Assembly: GCA_013398295.1 (NCBI GenBank)
Contig: VZSF01000040.1
Span: 61,949 to 125,948 of the forward strand
DNA length: 64,000 bases
Direction: 5' to 3'
DNA from: Chionis minor
Lineage: Eukaryota; Chordata; Aves; Charadriiformes; Chionididae
Below, piece after piece: positions 55,101 to 59,825 of the stretch. The notes under the pieces were generated by a model. It ran no database searches, was not told the DNA's origin, and was given only the letters and a program-made list of their open reading frames with translations. The position numbers were made by a program, and so were the translations under genes. Numbering within the stretch: position 1 is the first letter of the stretch; every line of letters begins with the position of its first letter.

Positions 55101-58100
55101 ATCTTAAATGTGGGCTATTCCTTAAAACCACTACCTTGTTGTATCGGTATAGATAGAGTGAGAAGACTTTTGCTGAGAAACAGAACCATCATGCCGGTGT
55201 TTGCACAGCTAAATTGTATCCCATTAGTTGAAGGCTTGAACGAGAGGGGAAGGTGGGACAAAACAAAAGCTACAAATTAAACAGGAAAAAAGGGGAAAAT
55301 CCCCTACCTGGGGGATGGAGCTACGCCAGGCCCACGCAGCAGTTTGAGATTTATGGGGAAAACATGGTCTGTTTGTCATGCTGCCACGCTCAATTTGCCT
55401 GCGAGAAGCTTTTTGCTGTTTGCTTATATCCAGCAAAGGCTGTACGTTGCAGAAGGGCTGGTTTGTAATCAGAGTATTTTGGGTGCTGAAGCAGTAACGT
55501 AGAGGCAAGTAATATATGGTGGCCAAGAAGGCCAATGGCATCTTGGCCTGTATCAAGAGTAGTGTGTCCAGCAGGAGCAGGGAAGTGATTGTGCCCCTGT
55601 ACTCAGCACTGCTGAGGCCGCAGCTGGAGTGCTGTGTTCAGTTTTGGGCACCGCAGTATCGGAGAGACATTGAGGTGCTGGAGCGTGTCCAGAGAAGGGC
55701 AACGAAGCTGGTGAGGGGTCTGGAGAACAGGTCTTACGAGGAGCGGCTGAGGGAACTGGGGTTGTTTAGCCTGGAGAAGAGAAGGTTGAGGAGAGACCTT
55801 CTCACTCTCTACAACTACCTGAGAGGAGGGTGTAGCGAGGTGGGGGTCAGTCTCTTCTCCCAAGTAACAAGCGACAAGACAAGAGGAAATGGCCTCAAGT
55901 TGTGCCAGGGGAGGTTTAGGTTGGATATTAGGAAAAACTTCTTTACCGAAAGGGTTATCAAGCATTGGAACAGGCTGCCCAGGGAAGTGGTGGAATCACC
56001 GTCCCTGGAGGTATTTAAAAGATAGGTAGACGTGGTGCTGAGGGACATGGTTTAGGGGTGGTTTTGGCATTGGTTTATGGTTGGACTTGACAATCTTGAA
56101 GGTCTCTTCCAACCCAAGTGGATTCTATGATTCCGTATATCTGTTAGATGAACAGACTAGGCGAAATCGTGTTTTGGTTGCAGGAGGCATCTAGAGAAGA
56201 TTCTAGAAGTGCCCAGGAATGGGTCTTTAGGAAGTAATGGAAAGGTGTGTAAGGTGAACGTTGGCAGCAGGAGGCAGCTCTTGTGCAGCTGGTGTCACCT
56301 TCCAGCTGGGAATGGGAGAAAGAGCCAGAGCAGTGAGTGACGGGGGAGAACTCGAGAGAACAGAGGGGGAGAAAAACACATCTGTTGAGATGAAATTACA
56401 CAGCCCTGTATTAAGAACAAGCAGTTGAAATGTGGTGGGTGAAGGGTCTTTAATGGATTTTTTTAAAAAATGTTTTTAGAAAGTAGCTTTTTAATACTTA
56501 GAACCAAGATCTGTTTCTGATGGTTTTCTTGCATCTGCTATACAGACAAAAGGGTGTGTCTTTTATTTGCATCCGGCCTGTGCTAGTGGCACAGTGCTAC
56601 CACTTCACTCAAATCTGTGGTATATTTTAAGCATTTCCAATCACTGATTCCTTTTGAAACAGGAGAGAGAATTTTTCCCACTAGTTCCAGATGCAGCTGA
56701 TTCAGTGTTCGTAAGGCCCAACGCTTCTCCCAAAGCCCGGAGTCCCAGTGACAGTCCCATTCCATCACCCCAGACTGCAGGTAATTATCTGGGACTTGAG
56801 TATACTGAAGTTGAGACGGAGAAGGTCTCTGTTTATAGTGTTAAAATCATTAATAAAATGCACTTCTCCTTTGGAAAACACAGAGCTGCTTTTACTTAGG
56901 CAAGTGCTTCCTGCCCTCCAGGCTTGGTTTGTCGGACATTTGACCCAGGTTTAATATGTGTCTTATCGACACGGAAGTGTTGACTTGTCTCTTCCTGTGC
57001 CAGGTTATCTTTCATCAAAGTTCACCTCTGCAGTACACTGCGGGCTTTTTTGTATTCTAACTACTTAATTTTGAAAAATTCTGTGGCGTTTTGGGGTTGG
57101 TTTGTCACATAGCTTATGCACCTTCACTTGTTTGGGGTTTTTTTCCTGCTAGTCCCCAAGCTCTGTAGCCAAGGGATGGTGGGGTTTTCCTATTCTGATG
57201 ATAGTGTGCAACATCAATAAAATGTTGAAGTATTTTTTGTCCCAGTGAACAGCAGTAACATGACGGACAGGAACTGATGGAACTCGGCGGCGGTAGGGAC
57301 CTTCCCAGGTCTCTGGTATGTTTTGAGGCATCAAGCTGCTTTCGAGGTGGTGTTTGTCACAGGATTTGTCTTGGCAGACCTGCTGACACTCACTAGATTC
57401 CACAGGTCCAAACTTGCTTGTTTTGCAAGATTACTCCTCATTCACACTGTCATTCTCTTAGTGCGATTTACAAAATTAGTCAAGCTCAGCATTTGAGGAG
57501 GAATACGTTGACGTGCACAACTCAGAGGCGATACAGCTCATTGCTGAAAGGGAGAAATGCTCAGACTTCTCGTTTTCTTTCAGTGATGCTGCTGGAGTTT
57601 ACGACTCCACCAGGAAGTCTGCAAGAATCCTTTTTAAAAAGAAAGAAGAGCTTCATCCAGAAATCTCTGAGAAGAGTAGAAGAAATAAAAAATAAAGCGA
57701 GAGAAAATGAAAAGTCGGGAGCCAGACAGTTCCAAAGAGGAAAGCCTGAGAAGTTAAGCAGGCAAAAGGCGCCTTTTCTTCTCTCCGGTAGGTTTATCTG
57801 GGGACAAGCCATATCATTTAGGTGTCCTAGCTGCTCCTTTCTATGGAAGAACACATTTCACATTTGTTGCATCCTTGCTCTTCCAGACTGAGATTGGGAT
57901 ATTCTTGAATTTTTTTTCTCAGGGGTGCAGGGAGGGTTTTTCCTTCCCCCCCACTGTCCAGCTGCCTCTTCAGTCTTGTAAAGGCCCTCGCACGTCCTGT
58001 GCGGATCCTCACCATCACCCCGTGCGTTTGTAGTCATAAGGTGTCTGTGCTAATAAGAGTTGTTCATCAAAGAACAGCCAAACCACTGCAGCTCTAGGGT

Positions 58101-59560
58101 CTGCCAAGGGGGCACTGGAAGCTGGCTGTTGGGAAGCACAGCAGTACTGGAAGCTGGCTGCTGGGAAGCAGGGCTGGCGGGTTTGGAGTTAGCTGGACTA
58201 GAGATTGAAGATACACTTGCCTTTTTTACCTTTTTTTTTTTTTTTTTTAAGGTGCAGTTGCCAATCGGTTGAAGAAAGTAGGAGAAGTGAAGGTGTCTTC
58301 TCCAGAGCAGAGGAAGTCTGGAGAAATGGAAATGCACCAGCGTACTTCCAGGTATTGTGTGCACACAAGTGGGAGAAGTTTGGATTAAAATACCAGTAGT
58401 TTGTGTTCTGTGAAAGCTGCTGGTCAGTCAGAGCCGTTTGTGATTTCCGGCTGCTCCACACCAGAGCCAGGAGAGCGAAGCCAATGTGTTTGACGCAGGC
58501 GTCTGCCGGGAAATTCCCTCGCCCGGCTGGCAGTGGGAAAGGCGGCTGGCAGCCTGCTCGGGACACCGAGCCAAGGCAGGGAACGAGATTAAATGTGAAG
58601 CAAAGCTCACAATTGCGCTTGGGCACTTACTAAAGGCAACATGGAGCAAGTACCACTCCTGAATGGAGTCTCTGCTAGATGCAGCCAAGAGGAATTTCAG
58701 TGGTTCTAGACTACTGGAGAGCTGAGTCAACACTTCTGTCCTTAATTTCTAACAACTGAGACCCTATAAACCCCTAAGCTTGTTAACTTATTCCAGCTTT
58801 GCTGCTTTCTTCCTGACAAGACACTTTTTCCCCCCCCTATTGTTTCAACAGACTTAGTGATCAACTTGCAGAAGTAAAAATCAGAAAGGAAGAAAAAACA
58901 AGACAAGAAACTTATGCTAAAAACAGAGAAAAGGCTAAAGAGTTCCAGAAGGTAATAACCTGCTATGGTGTTGTCCTACGGGGTTAGTTCTTGTGATCTC
59001 ACTGAGCTTCTAACCAGACTAATCCAGAGTTTGTGGTGTGAGTGCAACTGAGAGATCACCCAACCTGCCTGGGTTTTAGGTGTCTCTCTGTTTGCCATTT
59101 CCTTGTCAACACTATGACCGAGCTGAAATTTTCTCAAATTTAGTCTGTCTGCCTCAAGCCAGGTTCTTCTGGTGGCTTGAGGTTGAGAGCAAAAAGGCTG
59201 CTAGGGACTCCAGCTGCTAGAAATGCTACTTGGCCAGGGAAGGGCAGGGCTTTTTATTAGTCTAAATGTGCCTGAATTTCCATTCCAAGACTGGTTTTGT
59301 GTTCTGCCTAGCCCAGCACCCGAGGGGAGGTTGCAGGAACCCATCTGGGTTTGTGGAGTAGGGGGTGAACAAGAGGCCTGGAGCTATTGGTTCTCCCTGG
59401 CCCCTCCCTGGGCCTCAGACAGCTCCGAAGGGAAGGAAATGCTCGATAATCCTGCTGGGCTGGGGCAGCCCAAGTCCTGCTACCGTAGTCACATGCTTTC
59501 TTCCCTTTGCAGATAATGCTAGAAAAACTACGGGCCAAGAAGGCTTGGAAAGCACCGTGA
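16066..59560 (+). CDS. CEP295: CEP295 (KIAA1731/Ana1 family) centrosomal protein, 30 coding exons
   Basis: CEP295 sits in the centriole wall. It is needed for centriole-to-centrosome conversion, centriole elongation and stability of centriolar microtubules, and acts upstream of pericentriolar factors such as CEP192. Proposed join: 16066-16173, 17313-17513, 18733-18857, 19697-19790, 24244-24357, 25773-25913, 27040-27223, 29032-29223, 30173-30397, 31677-31783, 33323-33535, 34372-34469, 34593-35676, 36588-36777, 36924-37076, 38615-38821, 39040-39248 (tentative), 43847-44122, 45620-45721, 47270-47408, 48992-49237, 50612-50766, 51018-51180, 53381-54021, 54768-54941, 56663-56780, 57584-57787, 58252-58351, 58852-58951, 59513-59560. 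This gives about 2,036 aa; the human protein, as I recall it, is about 2,600. Residues 1-600 are charged, coiled-coil-rich and strongly conserved; the middle is Ser/Gln/Glu-rich and low in conservation; roughly 1,890-2,036 form the ALMS-type motif. Identification rests on recognised family sequence at both ends and on consistent exon phases. Confidence 0.95.
17313..17513 (+). CDS. CEP295: CEP295 coding exon 2
   Basis: Residues 37-103, beginning [20 protein letters not shown] and ending [15 protein letters not shown]. Highly charged and predicted helical or coiled coil. Acceptor 'tttctacag', donor AAT|GTAAGT, phases 0/0. Matches the conserved family block that includes LRAEW and EKLYLSSLR. Confidence 0.96.
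18733..18857 (+). CDS. CEP295: CEP295 coding exon 3
   Basis: Residues 104-145, [20 protein letters not shown] through LLHEQA. Helical and charged. Acceptor 'tttttaag', donor CCG|GTATAC, ending in phase 2. The next exon supplies the final base of the arginine codon. Confidence 0.94.
19697..19790 (+). CDS. CEP295: CEP295 coding exon 4
   Basis: Residues 145-176, containing [20 protein letters not shown] and the proline run PPPPPRPLE that marks this point in the family. Acceptor 'ctctcccaccaag', donor GAG|GTATGT, phase 0 at the end. Confidence 0.94.
20571..20622 (+). other. possible alternative CEP295 exon with in-frame stop
   Basis: A strong acceptor ('gttgtgcccttttcag') is followed in phase 0, the phase left by coding exon 4, by [16 protein letters not shown] and a TAA at 20,619. 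A donor AAG|GTACAC follows at 20,622/20,623. If used, it would truncate the protein at about 192 residues or trigger nonsense-mediated decay. It may be a chance structure; I know no family member with this segment. Confidence 0.25.
21199..21280. repeat. A-rich (CAAA)n-like low-complexity tract
   Basis: Runs of A broken by C (aaacaaacaaacc, aaaccccaaacaaac). Similar to the tract at 23,642-23,700. Ordinary simple sequence in an intron. Confidence 0.85.
22560..22912 (+). mobile_element. solo LTR of an avian ERVL-type endogenous retrovirus
   Basis: A 353-bp unit beginning TGTCCTGG and ending ACCACGACA, flanked by the 5-bp target duplication TCTGG (22,555-22,559 and 22,913-22,917). The 5' TG, 3' CA and 5-bp duplication fit class III (ERVL-like) avian LTRs; the segments 'tatctcaacccacgagtttt' and 'ccaaaccacgaca' are typical of this abundant family. 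There is no internal region, so the provirus was lost by LTR-LTR recombination. It lies in intron 4 of CEP295, same orientation as the gene. Confidence 0.9.
23642..23700. repeat. A/C-rich low-complexity tract
   Basis: A runs interrupted by CC and C (aaaaccccaaaaaacaaaaa). No further structure seen. Confidence 0.85.
24244..24357 (+). CDS. CEP295: CEP295 coding exon 5
   Basis: Residues 177-214, [18 protein letters not shown] through [10 protein letters not shown]. Matches the family segment that follows the proline run. Acceptor 'tctgtcctag', donor CAG|GTGATT, phases 0/0. Confidence 0.92.
25773..25913 (+). CDS. CEP295: CEP295 coding exon 6
   Basis: Residues 215-261, [20 protein letters not shown] through [11 protein letters not shown] conserved charged helix of the N-terminal region. 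Acceptor at 'gactgccag', donor CAG|GTAGGC, phases 0/0. Confidence 0.94.
27040..27223 (+). CDS. CEP295: CEP295 coding exon 7
   Basis: Residues 262-323, including [20 protein letters not shown] and [19 protein letters not shown], among the best-conserved stretches of the family. Acceptor 'atacttgaag', donor AGGA|GTAAGT, ends in phase 1. Confidence 0.96.
27235..28760. repeat. C-rich unclassified insert with degenerate internal repeats, intron 7
   Basis: About 1.5 kb of C/T-rich sequence unlike the AT-rich intron around it, starting about 12 bases after the exon 7 donor. Between about 27,500 and 27,960 a loose unit recurs four times: a GGATC core, then 'ctctaccca'-like, then 'tcctggatcct...tctcca'. 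GGATC cores fall near 27,503, 27,588, 27,699 and 27,877, so spacing is irregular (85, 111, 178). Further GGATC-type cores follow at about 28,033 and 28,109. It could be an LTR, a satellite-bearing element or an expanded minisatellite. No TG...CA ends or target duplication could be fixed, so I leave it unclassified. Confidence 0.6.
29032..29223 (+). CDS. CEP295: CEP295 coding exon 8
   Basis: Residues 323-387, [18 protein letters not shown] through VSNESER. Contains the internal repeat [18 protein letters not shown], encoded by a 24-bp tandem duplication (about 29,129-29,185). Acceptor 'ttttaattag', donor AAC|GTAATG, ends in phase 1. There is an in-frame read-through to a stop at 29,289 if the donor is not used. 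Confidence 0.9.
30173..30397 (+). CDS. CEP295: CEP295 coding exon 9
   Basis: Residues 387-462. Includes [17 protein letters not shown] and [13 protein letters not shown], both recognisable family motifs. Acceptor 'ttttttatag', donor AAAG|GTACGT, phases 1/1. Confidence 0.94.
31677..31783 (+). CDS. CEP295: CEP295 coding exon 10
   Basis: Residues 462-497, [19 protein letters not shown], then [17 protein letters not shown]. The SVLxHPQE(E/Q)AA block is conserved in the family. Acceptor 'tatattttag', donor TGG|GTAAGT, ends in phase 0. Confidence 0.92.
33323..33535 (+). CDS. CEP295: CEP295 coding exon 11
   Basis: Residues 498-568. A Glu/Gln/Lys-rich coiled-coil segment ([20 protein letters not shown]), then a less ordered tail. 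Acceptor 'cttctcaatag', donor GAG|GTGAAG, phases 0/0. Confidence 0.92.
34372..34469 (+). CDS. CEP295: CEP295 coding exon 12
   Basis: Residues 569-601, ending [18 protein letters not shown], a conserved family helix. Acceptor 'attttgattag', donor ATAG|GTAAAT, ends in phase 2. Confidence 0.94.
34593..35676 (+). CDS. CEP295: CEP295 coding exon 13, the largest exon
   Basis: Residues 601-962. Opens with [20 protein letters not shown], continues as a low-complexity Ser/Gln/Pro region, and ends with a coiled-coil unit ([20 protein letters not shown], then EQLLLQKQ and a further helix to about residue 962). From memory the human protein carries several copies of this QEQL...REAQEQLL unit; only one is visible here. 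Acceptor 'ccttctcttcag', donor CAG|GTAAGC, ends in phase 0. An open frame begins upstream at 34,555, but the acceptor fixes the exon start at 34,593. Confidence 0.94.
36588..36777 (+). CDS. CEP295: CEP295 coding exon 14
   Basis: Residues about 963-1026, with [19 protein letters not shown] and [15 protein letters not shown]. Two in-phase acceptors are possible: 'cttacatacag' at 36,587 and the better pyrimidine tract 'gctcctccctgctaag' at 36,605; the second would remove six residues (LLLPAK). Donor ACTG|GTAAGG, ends in phase 1. Confidence 0.85.
36924..37076 (+). CDS. CEP295: CEP295 coding exon 15
   Basis: Residues about 1026-1077, [19 protein letters not shown] through SCNISFA. Poorly conserved linker, accepted on its phase match. 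Acceptor 'tttattttacag', donor GCAG|GTAAAA, phases 1/1. Confidence 0.85.
38615..38821 (+). CDS. CEP295: CEP295 coding exon 16
   Basis: Residues about 1077-1146. Ser-rich with [18 protein letters not shown] at its end. Acceptor 'gttaaattcag', donor TCAG|GTGAGG, phases 1/1. Its phase 1 end does not fit coding exon 18 (phase 0 start), so an exon must lie between. Confidence 0.85.
39040..39248 (+). CDS. CEP295: CEP295 coding exon 17, tentative, 3' border unsure
   Basis: Acceptor 'ttaccattctag' followed in the required phase by [20 protein letters not shown]. The frame stays open to a TAA at 39,384. An exon with length of 2 modulo 3 is needed here. Possible donors in the right phase are GCA|GTAAAC at 39,059 (20-nt exon) and GAG|GTACCT at 39,248 (209 nt). 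The later part is Cys/Val-rich and unlike the rest of the protein, so the short form or another exon remains possible. Confidence 0.4.
39249..43846 (+). other. CEP295 intron 17, 4.6 kb
   Basis: AT-rich intron whose 3' half is largely a long antisense CR1 copy (41,539-43,000). Contains an A run at about 39,711-39,725 and a short TAAA repeat near 40,217. No further exon recognised. Confidence 0.6.
41539..43000 (-). mobile_element. CR1 LINE, 1.46 kb, antisense in intron 17
   Basis: Reading the minus strand, this covers the second half of the CR1 reverse transcriptase and the 3' tail. It is 5'-truncated near 43,000 ([36 protein letters not shown]) and ends at the CR1 3' end at 41,539. Recognisable motifs include [14 protein letters not shown], which holds the ADD part of the catalytic box, and [20 protein letters not shown]. 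Three successive minus-strand frames (43,016-42,741; 42,807-42,400; 42,604-41,654) show that frameshifts broke it. It is the longest and one of the best-preserved CR1 copies here. Confidence 0.95.
43847..44122 (+). CDS. CEP295: CEP295 coding exon 18
   Basis: Residues about 1216-1307. Contains [20 protein letters not shown] and [20 protein letters not shown], an acidic linker resembling the family's PEDLY region. Acceptor 'gctcatttgcag', donor GAG|GTAATT, phases 0/0. Confidence 0.85.
44273..44293. other. poly-G run ending in an N: assembly ambiguity
   Basis: Twenty consecutive G followed by the only N in the window (44,293), at the junction between ordinary intron and the CR1 fragment that starts at 44,294. 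Sequencing or assembly was unsure here; bases could be missing. Confidence 0.95.
44294..44578 (-). mobile_element. CR1 LINE fragment, antisense in intron 18
   Basis: The minus strand encodes [20 protein letters not shown] and [20 protein letters not shown], the CR1 reverse-transcriptase C-terminal block also seen at 1,829 and 14,556. The usual 3' tail is absent; the fragment stops at the poly-G/N run. Confidence 0.9.
45620..45721 (+). CDS. CEP295: CEP295 coding exon 19
   Basis: Residues about 1308-1341, [20 protein letters not shown], then [14 protein letters not shown]. The acceptor 'gttcagcccag' gives phase 0 on both sides; donor ACG|GTTAGT is less typical. Linker region, weakly conserved. 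Confidence 0.75.
46030..46455 (-). mobile_element. old, diverged CR1 fragment, antisense in intron 19
   Basis: Aligns by eye with the minus strand of the 41,539-43,000 copy (for example 'acttagtgttgtctgcaaac' at about 46,157) but with many differences and a (CCAT)n expansion at about 46,347-46,363. Much older than the other copies. Confidence 0.8.
46898..47200 (+). ncRNA. SCARNA9: SCARNA9 (mgU2-19/30), two-domain C/D-box scaRNA
   Basis: Guides 2'-O-methylation of U2 snRNA in Cajal bodies. Domain 1: C box GTGATGA (46,933-46,939), guide TAGCCAAA (46,944-46,951) complementary to U2 16-23, D' box CTGA (46,953-46,956); the fifth base before the box pairs with U2 G19. D box CTGA at 47,006-47,009. 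Domain 2: C box ATGATGA (47,133-47,139), internal CTGA (47,152-47,155), guide CTACACTTGA (47,177-47,186) complementary to U2 27-36, D box CTGA (47,188-47,191); the fifth base pairs with U2 A30. Terminal stem CTGAGC (47,126-47,131)/GCTCAG (47,192-47,197). A hairpin AGATCTAC/GTAGGTCT (46,905-46,932) precedes the first C box. The GU-repeat between domains (about 47,024-47,066) is the known Cajal-body targeting feature of this RNA. It lies in CEP295 intron 19; human SCARNA9 is also CEP295-intronic. The ends are approximate. Confidence 0.92.
47024..47066 (+). repeat. (TG)n repeat inside SCARNA9
   Basis: GTGTGTGTGTGTGTGAGTGT-type repeat interrupted by GAG and GCAC. In C/D scaRNAs such GU-repeats form G-U/U-G wobble helices needed for Cajal-body localisation, so this is probably functional RNA rather than a neutral microsatellite. 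Confidence 0.9.
47270..47408 (+). CDS. CEP295: CEP295 coding exon 20
   Basis: Residues about 1342-1388, [19 protein letters not shown] through TLDVTPVDA. Acceptor 'tttcatcctag', donor GCTG|GTAAGC, phases 0/1. It lies 70 bases after the end of SCARNA9, a spacing typical of intron-encoded C/D RNAs, which process best near the 3' splice site. Confidence 0.87.
47409..48991 (+). other. CEP295 intron 20
   Basis: AT-rich intron of 1.6 kb in which I see no repeat family, RNA gene or further exon. Confidence 0.6.
48992..49237 (+). CDS. CEP295: CEP295 coding exon 21
   Basis: Residues about 1388-1470, with [20 protein letters not shown] and [17 protein letters not shown]. Acceptor 'taccatttcag', donor CAAG|GTATTC, phases 1/1. 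Confidence 0.88.
49800..50330 (-). mobile_element. ancient CR1 fragment, antisense in intron 21
   Basis: Recognisable from phrases such as 'gtatctccaaggacagagaa' and 'cttgtggctcttcattggac', which match the antisense of CR1 3' regions, but heavily mutated. A T run at 49,981-49,992 interrupts it. Borders are approximate. Confidence 0.7.
50612..50766 (+). CDS. CEP295: CEP295 coding exon 22
   Basis: Residues about 1470-1521. Contains [20 protein letters not shown], then PLEPSLDFD, a distinctive conserved block of the family (LDFPE...LFxPLEPxxDFD). Acceptor 'ttttctcatag', donor AAG|GTACGA, ends in phase 0. Confidence 0.93.
51018..51180 (+). CDS. CEP295: CEP295 coding exon 23
   Basis: Residues about 1522-1576, [20 protein letters not shown] through [10 protein letters not shown]. 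Ser-rich linker. Acceptor 'cttctgccactag', donor CTGG|GTATGT, phases 0/1. Confidence 0.88.
51181..53380 (+). other. CEP295 intron 23, 2.2 kb
   Basis: No transposon or exon recognised. At 52,870-52,940 it holds a palindrome and repeated GTAACTTGTA units; near 52,578-52,602 there is a short direct repeat 'ctttaaagg'. Confidence 0.6.
53381..54021 (+). CDS. CEP295: CEP295 coding exon 24
   Basis: Residues about 1576-1789. Acidic, Ser/Glu-rich, probably disordered; short conserved-looking segments include [20 protein letters not shown]. Acceptor 'cttctgaaacag', donor TGG|GTGAGT, phases 1/0. The second longest exon. Confidence 0.9.
54768..54941 (+). CDS. CEP295: CEP295 coding exon 25
   Basis: Residues about 1790-1847, [20 protein letters not shown] through FNVFTE. 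Acceptor 'ttattttctag', donor GAG|GTGAGT, phases 0/0. Confidence 0.9.
55518..56136 (+). mobile_element. CR1 LINE 3' end in intron 25
   Basis: Starts inside the reverse-transcriptase C-terminus ([40 protein letters not shown]) and ends with 'aacccaagtggattctatga' plus ATTC. One frame stays open for about 169 codons, so this is a fairly young copy, of the same subfamily as 41,539-43,000. 5'-truncated, hence dead. Confidence 0.95.
56663..56780 (+). CDS. CEP295: CEP295 coding exon 26
   Basis: Residues about 1848-1887, [20 protein letters not shown], then a Ser/Pro-rich end ([13 protein letters not shown]) with likely proline-directed phosphorylation sites. Acceptor 'cttttgaaacag', donor GCAG|GTAATT, phases 0/1. 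Confidence 0.88.
57584..57787 (+). CDS. CEP295: CEP295 coding exon 27, start of ALMS-type motif
   Basis: Residues about 1887-1955. [20 protein letters not shown] and [16 protein letters not shown] match the start of the C-terminal ALMS motif shared with ALMS1 and C10orf90. Acceptor 'ctcgttttctttcag', donor TCCG|GTAGGT, phases 1/1. An alternative in-phase acceptor at 57,489 leads into a different frame (see findings). Confidence 0.88.
58252..58351 (+). CDS. CEP295: CEP295 coding exon 28
   Basis: Residues about 1955-1988, [20 protein letters not shown] then MEMHQRTSR, well-conserved ALMS-motif sequence. The acceptor has an extreme polypyrimidine tract, 18 uninterrupted T followed by AAG. Donor CCAG|GTATTG, phases 1/2. 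Confidence 0.95.
58852..58951 (+). CDS. CEP295: CEP295 coding exon 29
   Basis: Residues about 1988-2021, [20 protein letters not shown] then [13 protein letters not shown], the charged helix of the ALMS motif. Acceptor 'attgtttcaacag', donor AAG|GTAATA, ends in phase 0. Confidence 0.96.
59513..59560 (+). CDS. CEP295: CEP295 coding exon 30 (C-terminus)
   Basis: Encodes [15 protein letters not shown] and a TGA at 59,558. The (T/I)LEKLRAK end is the family C-terminus. Acceptor 'ttccctttgcag', phase 0. Confidence 0.95.
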   Translation: MMLEKLRAKKAWKAP

Positions 59561-59795
59561 CTGGCAGAATACAGAGCAACAACACGCACTCCGGTACTGG
59601 TCCTGGGAGACCACAGAACAATGCAGACTTCATTAAGTTAATTGTGAAACCATCAGGAATCCTCAGCTTGAAGCTGCTTTCAACAGGGACAGTGGGGAAA
59701 GCCTTAATGGCTGTGCCTTAAAGGGGGAAATCACAGATTTTTTGTAATACACATGTATAAAGCATTTTCAAATAAAGGGGTTTATTTTAAGAAGA
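59561..59795 (+). other. CEP295: CEP295 3' UTR
   Basis: Short 3' UTR of about 235 bases from the stop to a presumed cleavage site 15-20 bases beyond the AATAAA at 59,771. Confidence 0.75.
59771..59776 (+). promoter_or_regulatory. CEP295: poly(A) signal AATAAA for CEP295
   Basis: Canonical hexamer 211 bases after the stop, followed by a G/T-rich stretch ('ggggtttatttt') that could serve as the downstream element. Confidence 0.8.
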
Positions 59796-59825
59796 CTTGA
59801 ATCTTCAGGCTACAAGACATTTATT
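59781..59825 (-). promoter_or_regulatory. minus-strand poly(A) signals of a convergent gene
   Basis: On the minus strand AATAAA occurs at 59,786-59,781 and 59,825-59,820. Placed immediately beyond the CEP295 end, they suggest a convergent transcript ending here. In mammals this neighbour is TAF1D. A third minus-strand AATAAA is at 60,379-60,374. Confidence 0.45.
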
